DNA of 20,612 bases from Halobacteriales archaeon QS_9_67_15 (GTDB lineage: Archaea > Halobacteriota > Halobacteria > Halobacteriales > Haloarculaceae). The notes below the pieces were generated by a model. That model was not told the DNA's origin and did no database searches. It was given only the letters and a program-made list of their open reading frames with translations. Below are positions 15,301 through 20,612 of this stretch, one piece after another (within the stretch, counting starts at the first letter, position 1; each line of letters opens with the position of its first letter). The DNA is taken from positions 12,130 through 32,741 of the forward strand of contig PXSD01000111.1 of assembly GCA_003023165.1 (NCBI GenBank). The letters run 5' to 3'. The position numbers and the translations under genes are program-made.

Positions 15301-15440
15301 CAGGGCCGCGGCCGGACGATCGGTCGCCACCCGTCCGCCGGTCGTGGCCGGACGATCAGTTCTCGCCCGGTTCCGGACTGCCGTCGACGGTCAGTCGTTG
15401 CCCGGGTCGAGGCCGCAGCCGGCGATCAGTCGTCGTCCGG
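15301..15440. repeat. degenerate tandem repeat, about four 34-36 bp units
   Basis: The motif GCCGGACGATCAGT (with variants) recurs with its terminal CAGT or CGGT at 15324, 15360, 15394 and 15430, a spacing of 36, 34 and 36 bp. Each copy is followed by a GC-rich stretch ending CCCGG or CCGTC. The best pair, 15311-15324 and 15347-15360, differs at one position in 14. The last unit covers the final codons and stop of the transducer gene, so the array may have grown from that gene end. The units are contiguous with no unique spacers, so it is not a CRISPR array. Confidence 0.6.
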
Positions 15441-17315
15441 GTCGGCGCTGCCGGCGCCACCGGCACCGGTCTGGAAGACGAACTCGTGTTCCTCGTCGGT
15501 CTCGAAGTTGTTCAGCCCGTCACCGAGGTACTGCGCGTAGCGAACGAGCTCCTCCGCGCGCGAGGACACTTCGTTCAGCTCTGCAGCCTGCTCCTCGGCC
15601 GCACCGGCGACGTTCTCGCTCTCGGACATCGTCTCCTCGCCGAGTTCGACCGCCGTGTTCAGCGCGCCCGTGACCTCCCGGACCCGCCTGAGCGAGTCGC
15701 CGAAGTCGACGCCGTCCGCCTCGGCCTCGAACGCTTCGAGACTGTCGGCGACCGAGTCCATGTCCTCCGAGATGCTCCGGAGGCGCTCTTTCTGGTTGTA
15801 GGCGTCGTCGGAAATCTTCTGAGTGGAGTCCGCGACCTGTTCGCTGGCCTCGCGCACCGTTTCGGCGCTCTGCTGGACGGAGCGACCGCTCTCTTCGACC
15901 TCTTCGGAGAAGGTCTTGAGCTGGCCGGTCGTCTTCTCCAGTTCGGAGATCATCTCGTTGAAGTCATCGGCGATCCGGTCCATCGCCTCGTTCTCGCCTT
16001 CGGGCTCCATGCGCTGGGTGAGGTCGCCCCGAGCGCCGGCCTGCATGATCTCCGAGTACTCCTCGGCGCGCTCCTGGAGGTAGTTGCTTATCTCCATGGC
16101 TTCGGCGCGGGAGACCTCCGCCTTCTTGCGAGCCGATTCGGCCTCCTGGACCTGTTCTTTGAGCGAGTCACGCATCGAGCCGAAGGCGCCGTAGAGGCGA
16201 CCGATGTTGTCGATCCGCCCGGTCCGGATGTCGACGTCGAGGTCGCCGGACTCCATCGCTTCGGCCTTGCGGGTGAGCCGGTCGATGGAGCTGGAGGTGT
16301 TGTATCCGAGGACGGCACCGATGAGCCCCATCAGCAGGACCGCAGCACCGGTCGCGACGAGGCCGAAGTCGGAGATGGTCTGGACGAACCCGAACACCTC
16401 GCTGGTCGGGGCGTGGACGAGAACGACCCAGTCGTCGGGACCGTTCAAGATGAACACCGGTGCGTACCCGACGGCGTACTCCTCGTCGATGATGTCCTGC
16501 TGGGCGGGCATCGAGGACGAGACGCCGCTCGCGTCCTGCGTGTCGCGGAGCGCGTTGGCGTCCCTGATCGGCTGGCGGGACGCCTGGTCCCCGTACGTGG
16601 AGAACAGCTCCGCGCTGTCACTGTCGCCCATTCGTTCGTCGATCATGATCGTCCCGTCGCCGCTAACGACCTGCGTGAATCCGCGCTCGGCGCGCTGGCT
16701 CCCCTGGAACTCGCTCGCGAGGTCGTCAACGGACGATTCCAGGACCAGGTATCGGTCGCCGTTCCCGACCGGGCTGACGAAGCCGATCACGGAGGTTCGT
16801 CGTGCGTCGTACACGCTGGAGGTTCTGACCTGTCCGAGACTGCTGAACTCGATGTCGCCGACCCACTCGCGGTTGGTCCCCCCGAAGGACGCACTTGAGT
16901 CGAACTCGGTGCTCGCGAGGACGTCGATGTCGTCGCTGGTCGCGTCGACGACGTGGAGCGCATCGATGTCGACGGACTCGCTCTCGAGGTTCTGCGCGGC
17001 CCGCTCCATCGTCGCCGTGTCGTCCGAGGTCCACACGTCGTTGTTCGACGCGAGTCTCACCGACTGGCGGTTGCGGTCGATCCACTGAGTGATGATCGTC
17101 GACTCCTGGTCGGCGAGGCTGCTGTACTCGTTCTCGATGCGGTCCTGTGTCTGGTCGGTGATCTGTCCGGTGGCGAACACGCCGACGGCACCGATAGACA
17201 GCCCCATGAACAGCAGAACGATGAGAAACTTGAGAACGAAGCGCTTCCTGATCGCGTCCGGGACGACAGTGCGCACCACTTTCAGAGTCCCGTCACTCGA
17301 TCCGTCGTCACTCAT
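15426..17315 (-). CDS. membrane transducer with two HAMP domains (MCP-like, hairpin tip not recognised)
   Basis: A 629-residue protein numbered from an ATG at 17315 (MSDDGSSDGTLKVV). A GTG three codons earlier is less likely, because GGTGATC, complementary to the 16S rRNA end, lies just before the ATG. Helix one is at about 27-50. An extracellular sensor domain (about 51-315) has Cache-like features (IDRNRQSVRLASNNDVW, ISFV-type strands). Helix two is at about 317-338. HAMP domains occupy about 339-390 and 415-470. The coiled-coil C-terminus is short, about 140 residues. It keeps methylation-helix-like sequence (ETVREASEQVADSTQKIS; SENVAGAAEEQAAELNEVSS), but I cannot find the usual QTNLLALNA-type hairpin that binds CheA/CheW. 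It may be a variant or non-signalling transducer. No che genes are adjacent. Confidence 0.85.
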   Translation of the reverse strand: MSDDGSSDGTLKVVRTVVPDAIRKRFVLKFLIVLLFMGLSIGAVGVFATGQITDQTQDRIENEYSSLADQESTIITQWIDRNRQSVRLASNNDVWTSDDTATMERAAQNLESESVDIDALHVVDATSDDIDVLASTEFDSSASFGGTNREWVGDIEFSSLGQVRTSSVYDARRTSVIGFVSPVGNGDRYLVLESSVDDLASEFQGSQRAERGFTQVVSGDGTIMIDERMGDSDSAELFSTYGDQASRQPIRDANALRDTQDASGVSSSMPAQQDIIDEEYAVGYAPVFILNGPDDWVVLVHAPTSEVFGFVQTISDFGLVATGAAVLLMGLIGAVLGYNTSSSIDRLTRKAEAMESGDLDVDIRTGRIDNIGRLYGAFGSMRDSLKEQVQEAESARKKAEVSRAEAMEISNYLQERAEEYSEIMQAGARGDLTQRMEPEGENEAMDRIADDFNEMISELEKTTGQLKTFSEEVEESGRSVQQSAETVREASEQVADSTQKISDDAYNQKERLRSISEDMDSVADSLEAFEAEADGVDFGDSLRRVREVTGALNTAVELGEETMSESENVAGAAEEQAAELNEVSSRAEELVRYAQYLGDGLNNFETDEEHEFVFQTGAGGAGSADPDDD

Positions 17316-17327
17316 TACGATCACCCA

Positions 17328-17345
17328 GGTTACTATCGAGTAACC
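17328..17345. promoter_or_regulatory. palindrome just upstream of the transducer gene
   Basis: GGTTAC and GTAACC form a perfect 6-bp inverted repeat with a 6-bp loop, starting 13 bp before the ATG at 17315 and adjoining its ribosome-binding-like GGTGATC. In the mRNA it would be a small hairpin beside the translation start; in DNA it could be an operator. The DNA from about 17440 to 17530 is AT-rich and holds divergent promoter-like sequences. Confidence 0.35.
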
Positions 17346-17520
17346 GCAGTACCGCGGGTGACCGTCGCGTCCAACTGGTTCGATAATTCACTCCGATTAC
17401 GTTCGTCTCACTCGGCAGACGGTGTCGATTGGGTGACGCCATACGACTCATAAACTTATGTTCAATACTGATATATTAACCCTTCGCCCGAACGAATGAA
17501 AATCCTGATATGAGAAACGA

Positions 17521-17526
17521 TTATAT
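17521..17526 (+). promoter_or_regulatory. TATA box of the E1 alpha gene
   Basis: TTATAT within GATTATATCCGG. In-frame GTG codons lie 22 bp (17545) and 28 bp (17551) from its centre, so the mRNA is probably leaderless and starts at one of these. Confidence 0.55.
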
Positions 17527-17544
17527 CCGGTGTGTTCGTTCCCT

Positions 17545-18660
17545 GTGACAGTGGCCGACGACGCGCACGCGACGCGAGACGGCGCGAGACAGCTTCTCGA
17601 CGACGACGGACAGGTTCGGGCGGACGCGACGGTTCCGGACCTGTCCGACGAGACACTCGTCGCGATGTATCGAGAACTGAAACTGGCTCGCCACCTCGAC
17701 GAGCGGGCGGTCAGTCTCCAGCGGCAGGGTCGAATGGGGACGTACCCCCCGCTGGCCGGGCAGGAGGCCGCACAGGTCGGGTCCACTCACGCGCTGCGCG
17801 ACGACGACTGGATCCTCGACCAGTACCGCGAACACGGCGCGGTCGTCGTCCGCGGCCTCGAACCCGAGTACCTCCGCTACTGGATGGGACACGAGGTCGG
17901 CAACGAGTGGCTTACTTCGCGGAACATCTTCCCGCTGAACATCTCCATCGCGAGTCACCTCCCCCACGCGACGGGGATGGCGTGGGCCGCTCGCCTGCAG
18001 GGCGACGACCGCGTCGTCTGCTGTCACTTCGGCGACGGCGCGACCTCGGAGGGCGATTTCCACGAGGCGCTGAATTTCGCCGGCGTGTTCGACGCGCCAG
18101 CGCTCTTTTTCTGCAACAACAACCAGTACGCTATCTCGGTGCCCCGCGAGGAACAGACGGCGAGCGCGACCATCGCACAGAAGGCCGACGCCTACGGCTT
18201 CGAGGGCGTCCGCGTCGACGGAATGGACCCACTGGCCGTCTACCAGGTGACGAAAGAGGCGGTCGAGAAGGCCCGTGACCCCGAGGGCGGAGAACTTCGT
18301 CCGACGCTCGTCGAGGCGGAGATGTACCGCTACGGCGCGCACACGACGGCGGACGATCCTACACGGTACCGCGACGACGAGGAGGTCGACCGCTGGCGCA
18401 AGCGCGACCCGATCCCCCGGATGGAGGCGTTTCTCCGCGACCGCGACCTCCTGGACGACGGGCGAATCGACGCTATCGAGGAGCGAAACCGCGAGCGCAT
18501 CGCCGACCTCATCGAAGCCGCGGAGGCGTACGAGCCGGACCTCGACGACTGGTTCGAGCACGCTTACGCGGAAGAGACTCCGCGTGTCCGCGAAGCCCGA
18601 GAGTACCTGCGGGACCTGCGGGAGCGCCACGGCGACGATGCGCTCCTGCGCGACGAGTAA
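17545..18660 (+). CDS. pdhA: pyruvate / 2-oxoacid dehydrogenase E1 component, alpha subunit
   Basis: A 371-residue thiamine-diphosphate enzyme subunit that decarboxylates a 2-oxoacid and passes the acyl group to a lipoyl E2. The evidence is RQGRMGTYPPLAGQEAAQVG at 60-79, DDWILDQYREHG at 87-98 and the ThDP motif starting GDGATSEGDFHEALNFAG at 163-180 and ending CNNNQYAIS at 190-198. The length is standard and nothing is missing. The start is one of three GTG codons (17530, 17545, 17551); the TATA position favours the last two. E1 alpha works only with E1 beta, and E2 and E3 complete the complex, yet no such gene follows here. The substrate could be pyruvate or a branched-chain oxoacid. A truncated relative lies at 19956. 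Confidence 0.92.
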   Translation: MTVADDAHATRDGARQLLDDDGQVRADATVPDLSDETLVAMYRELKLARHLDERAVSLQRQGRMGTYPPLAGQEAAQVGSTHALRDDDWILDQYREHGAVVVRGLEPEYLRYWMGHEVGNEWLTSRNIFPLNISIASHLPHATGMAWAARLQGDDRVVCCHFGDGATSEGDFHEALNFAGVFDAPALFFCNNNQYAISVPREEQTASATIAQKADAYGFEGVRVDGMDPLAVYQVTKEAVEKARDPEGGELRPTLVEAEMYRYGAHTTADDPTRYRDDEEVDRWRKRDPIPRMEAFLRDRDLLDDGRIDAIEERNRERIADLIEAAEAYEPDLDDWFEHAYAEETPRVREAREYLRDLRERHGDDALLRDE

Positions 18661-18684
18661 TCGGGACTGTGACTGTCTCGAACG

Positions 18685-18786
18685 GCGGGCAATGATACGG
18701 ATTATTGTAGATTATTTCCGGATAGCGCCGAGCCCGGTGTCGGCGCGTACCGGTACATCGCTGCAATAATCCGTATGAGAGCCCGC
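18685..18786. mobile_element. short palindromic element (MITE-like)
   Basis: ATACGGATTATTG at 18695-18707 is the exact inverse of 18764-18776. Outside these lie GCGGGC (18685-18690) and GCCCGC (18781-18786), also inverted. The centre has its own hairpin, GCGCCGA and TCGGCGC separated by eight bases (18725-18746). The whole 102-bp segment could fold into one long interrupted stem. It starts 24 bp after the E1 alpha stop. It carries no coding capacity, and I see no target duplication. A structured transcript end is an alternative. Confidence 0.45.
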
Positions 18787-18818
18787 AGGTCGGATCTATC
18801 GCGGGTAACGGTCGATGG

Positions 18819-18838
18819 TGAAAGCCCCCGGTCCGCTC
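18819..18838 (+). repeat. dispersed motif shared with the 11480-11648 element
   Basis: TGAAAGCCCCCGGTCCGCTC here matches 11526-11544 except for one extra G. There the motif is one arm of an internal inverted repeat; here no nearby partner arm is seen. It ends one base before the MITE-like element at 18840. A 19-base match at two non-coding sites 7 kb apart suggests a repeat family of the genome. Confidence 0.5.
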
Positions 18839-18839
18839 A

Positions 18840-18925
18840 CTATAGTAGAATGTGAAAGACATCGCTCGGACGACCGCATGACTACGCGCGATCGACCGTG
18901 CAAACGCTTTCAAACTCTACTATAG
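18840..18925. mobile_element. 86-bp MITE-like element with 19-bp terminal inverted repeats
   Basis: The left end CTATAGTAGAATGTGAAAG (18840-18858) and right end CTTTCAAACTCTACTATAG (18907-18925) are inverted copies that match at 17 of 19 positions. The 48 bp between them have no coding content of note. This is the form of a miniature transposable element mobilised by a transposase encoded elsewhere. No transposase is in the window. A target-site duplication is not evident. Confidence 0.6.
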
Positions 18926-18926
18926 C

Positions 18927-19124
18927 TGTCTGATCTACCGCGGACGACAGCAGGCGTCGAAAGCCCTCGACACGCTCGCGGTCGCTGTGCGGGATATCTG
19001 CGCTCTCCGCACCGCCCGCGCGGATAGTGCCCGCACGGACGACGAAAAAATGAACCCAGAAATTCTGGGGAAATTATCGTGCTATATGAGTACTCAACCG
19101 ATTCTTCTGTCACATCAACACTGA
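18927..19124 (+). pseudogene. coding-like fragment next to the MITE-like element
   Basis: From the right end of the 86-bp element, one frame reads CLIYRGRQQASKALDTLAVA, then VRDICALRTARADSARTDDE, with strong G/C third positions as in genuine local genes, until about 19045. It then becomes AT-rich and stops at 19122-19124. There is no sensible start codon: upstream the frame runs into the element and a stop at 18879. The first part may be a relic of a gene whose 5' part was removed or displaced. No family is recognised. A leftward frame on the other strand (18910-19113) has worse codon bias. Confidence 0.25.
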
Positions 19125-19301
19125 GTATTGACTGAATATTGATCTACTCGCCCTCATGAGTTGAGCCGTCGTCAAGTGTTATCGTTACTTCCCCGACCGA
19201 TCGAACTGGGGGATGTTATTAATTGAATTTCGCTGTAACTGTAAATTATTTTTGATAAATCAATACACAAAGCATTTCACAGGCACAACGAAAGCCAGCG
19301 C
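19125..19301. other. AT-rich spacer ahead of the lipoprotein gene
   Basis: Together with 18661-18926 and the fragment above, this completes a 641-bp stretch without an intact gene. It is clearly richer in A/T than the rest of the window (for example around 19220-19265, with GTAAATTATTTTTGATAAAT). It probably holds the promoter of the lipoprotein gene, but several TATA-like runs compete and none sits at exactly 27-30 bp from the ATG. I see no further structure. Confidence 0.4.
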
Positions 19302-19826
19302 ATGGTCAAACGTCGCGAGATACTAACGGCCTTCGCCGCTGCCTTCGTAAACGTAGGACTCACCGGCTGTATGTCCGATGGCGAAGCTGATACGGAAACC
19401 CCACCCGCTGCTACGGACACTACAGAAGAGTTTAGAAAAACGGAGACCGCGCCTGTATCTACAGGGACTTCGGTGGAGTCCTCATCACCAACCCCGAGTG
19501 AAACCCCGACGACAACTCAACGTGAGATGAGTACGTCCGAAGAGGTAACTGACCTCGAGATGGACAACCAAACCGAAACGACGCATAGTTTGGCACTGAC
19601 TGTCGATCAAAAGGAGGGTAAAGAAGTCACGGATACTTGGGTAATTGAAGGTAGCAGTACCATCAGAGTCGACACGTATGAGCCTATACATAGTCGCGCC
19701 ACACTCACGGCTGATGTGGAAGGCTATGAATCTACGACGTACGACTGGCACGGTAAAGAGCCCGGAGAGACGCTTGAAGTACTTATTACTTCCGACAGTC
19801 TTGAATTTGAGAGTCTACTCCGATAA
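19302..19826 (+). CDS. small Tat-type lipoprotein, unknown function
   Basis: A 174-residue secreted protein. It starts MVKRREILTAFAAAFVNVGL and then TGC: twin arginines, a short hydrophobic core and a lipobox with Cys23, as in haloarchaeal lipoproteins exported by the Tat route and anchored by a lipid. A Thr/Ser/Pro/Glu-rich linker (about 27-80, probably disordered and possibly glycosylated) leads to a domain of about 90 residues with beta-strand pattern (HSLALTVDQKE, STIRVDTYEP, ATLTADVEGY), which may be an immunoglobulin-like fold; that is inference. Base composition and codon use are AT-richer than in the neighbours, and the gene sits among short mobile repeats, which suggests recent acquisition. 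No signature of a known binding protein or enzyme was seen. Confidence 0.75.
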   Translation: MVKRREILTAFAAAFVNVGLTGCMSDGEADTETPPAATDTTEEFRKTETAPVSTGTSVESSSPTPSETPTTTQREMSTSEEVTDLEMDNQTETTHSLALTVDQKEGKEVTDTWVIEGSSTIRVDTYEPIHSRATLTADVEGYESTTYDWHGKEPGETLEVLITSDSLEFESLLR

Positions 19827-19894
19827 CATATAGATCAGTACCGAGTGTCGAACTCGAGTTCAGGGGTTCGCTATAGTGGTACCTCTCAAGATCG

Positions 19895-19916
19895 CCGGGT
19901 GACGATGGTCACCCGG
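19895..19916. repeat. perfect 9-bp hairpin between the lipoprotein gene and the E1 alpha relic
   Basis: CCGGGTGAC and GTCACCCGG enclose a four-base loop. It lies about 70 bp after the lipoprotein stop and ends five bases before the TATTAT box of the relic. No T run follows, so it may be a regulator site kept from the relic's promoter rather than a terminator. No similar palindrome precedes the intact E1 alpha gene. Confidence 0.5.
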
Positions 19917-19920
19917 ACGG

Positions 19921-19926
19921 TATTAT
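19921..19926 (+). promoter_or_regulatory. TATA-like box before the E1 alpha relic
   Basis: TATTAT lies about 32 bp before a GTG at 19956 and about 20 bp before another at 19944. The spacing suggests that the promoter of the truncated gene is still intact. Confidence 0.4.
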
Positions 19927-19955
19927 CCCCGGTCTGACCGTCCGTGCGCATAGCA

Positions 19956-20126
19956 GTGTCCGACCGCTCAACGCCCGAGCGCGACGCCGACGACGTGGTT
20001 CGCGTCCTCGACAGCGACGGGAGCGTTCGCGACAGCGCCACTGTCTCGGCCATCTCCGACGAGGAGCTCGTCGCGTTCTACGAGGAGATGTGGTGCGCGC
20101 GCTCTCTCGACGAGAACCCCTCCTGA
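19956..20126 (+). pseudogene. 5' relic of a second E1 alpha gene
   Basis: The 56 codons from the GTG at 19956 align with the start of the intact E1 alpha at 17545. Shared features are a DG-x-VR-x2-ATV segment, SDE-x-LVA-x-Y-x-E, then AR-x-LDE. The similarity ends at LDE, which corresponds to residue 53 of the intact protein. After that the frame reads NPS and stops, and no other frame continues with the expected RQGRMGTYPPL. About 85 percent of the gene is therefore gone. It has diverged too far to be a recent copy of its neighbour. The frame also opens at GTG 19944. A short expressed peptide is possible but there is no reason to expect function. Confidence 0.75.
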
Positions 20127-20230
20127 CGACGCGACCGGTCCCCCAGCGTTTCGGCCGGTGAACCGACCGGCGTTCCTCGCCTCCACGCCAGACCTTTGTG
20201 ACTCGGTGAGCCACAGACAGCTATGGACAG

Positions 20231-20612
20231 ATGTCGGTGCGCACGACGGTTGGACCGGGTGATCGCGTGACGGGCGTCTACGAGTACGCGCTCGGCGACG
20301 AGACTGACGACCTCCATCCGAAGGTCCGAAACCGGTATGCGCTCGGTCCTGAAGATGAGTACGCGACCATCGGTCGCGGGAAGATGGACATCACGCGCGG
20401 GACGCTCGCGCTCCCGGTGGTCTCCGTCATGCCGTTCTGGAACCTCCTCTTCCCGGAGTCGGGGACCGACGTGCCCTTCTCGGTGACGACGGTCGGCTTC
20501 CGCGACCCGATGGGATACGAGGCGCTGACGACTTGCCGCGAGTTCGAGTTCGACGGTACGATACGCCAGTTCGACTCGCTCACGGTCTGGGACGACGAGC
20601 GCGACAGGCTCT
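20231..20612 (+). CDS. DUF4166-like protein, cut by the window edge
   Basis: A frame open to the right edge with at least 127 codons. From the ATG at 20231 it reads MSVRTTVGPGDRVTGVYEYA. Family features as I recall them for DUF4166 are LHPKVRNRYAL early on, IGRGKMDITRG, LFPESGTDVPFSVTTVGFRD, REFEFDG and then RQFDSLTVWDDERDRL. A GTG at 20267, giving VTGVYEYAL, is an equally good start: homologues I remember begin MTGVYE, and GGTGATC, complementary to the 16S rRNA end, lies just before it. The function is unknown; DUF4166 also occurs fused to dehydrogenase-like proteins. No strong TATA box is visible in the 104 bp before it. Confidence 0.65.
   Translation, partial: MSVRTTVGPGDRVTGVYEYALGDETDDLHPKVRNRYALGPEDEYATIGRGKMDITRGTLALPVVSVMPFWNLLFPESGTDVPFSVTTVGFRDPMGYEALTTCREFEFDGTIRQFDSLTVWDDERDRL

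Noticed and set aside
15301..15440. Possible CRISPR array
   Set aside because: The units are contiguous and imperfect, without unique spacers of constant length, and they include the end of a coding gene. No cas gene is present.
17521..18630. A 369-codon leftward open frame opposite the E1 alpha gene
   Set aside because: The rightward frame contains the ThDP-binding motif and full E1 alpha length; the leftward one is a shadow.
19861..19885. A single CTATAGTGGTA similar to the end of the 86-bp element
   Set aside because: Only the first eight bases match, and there is no inverted partner nearby, so it is probably chance.

Overview
The window is chromosomal DNA from a halophilic archaeon (class Halobacteria). 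The evidence is high GC with strong G/C at third codon positions, very acidic proteins, many leaderless genes with a TATA-like box about 27-32 bp before an ATG or GTG start, and recognisable haloarchaeal-only families. I cannot fix the genus from sequence alone.

Layout. 1-2676 holds the start of a leftward gene, a four-helix membrane protein, a small conserved haloarchaeal protein (DUF5793-like), a sirtuin deacylase and a two-helix membrane protein. 2677-4974 is the sucCD operon of the TCA cycle with its own promoter, an upstream palindrome and a T-tract terminator. 5078-6776 has a DUF3891-like and a DUF6735-like protein. 6832-10383 has two mismatch-repair genes tail to tail, nucS and mutS. 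10519-11288 has fxsA and tRNA-Ile(GAU). 11289-11700 has no gene; it holds a diverged duplication of the tRNA 3' end and a MITE-like inverted-repeat element. 11701-15218 has a universal stress protein, then, leftward, the biotin carboxylase/biotin carrier subunit of an acyl-CoA carboxylase followed by its biotin ligase (BirA), a natural functional pair. 15301-15440 is a degenerate tandem repeat of about 35 bp that includes the 3' end of the next gene. 15426-17315 encodes a membrane transducer with two HAMP domains but no recognisable CheA/CheW-binding hairpin tip. 17545-18660 is an orphan pyruvate (2-oxoacid) dehydrogenase E1 alpha gene.

18661-19943 is an accessory patch: two short palindromic elements, a coding-like fragment, AT-richer DNA and a small Tat-type lipoprotein gene. 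It is followed at 19956-20126 by a 56-codon relic of a second E1 alpha gene, and then by a DUF4166-like gene that runs off the right edge.

Most of the window is ordinary housekeeping. I found no CRISPR array, intact transposase, integrase, phage module or obvious defence operon. The points most worth a second look are the tip-less transducer, the orphan E1 alpha with a truncated paralogue beside small mobile repeats, the tRNA-Ile 3' duplication, and the tandem repeat derived from a gene end.
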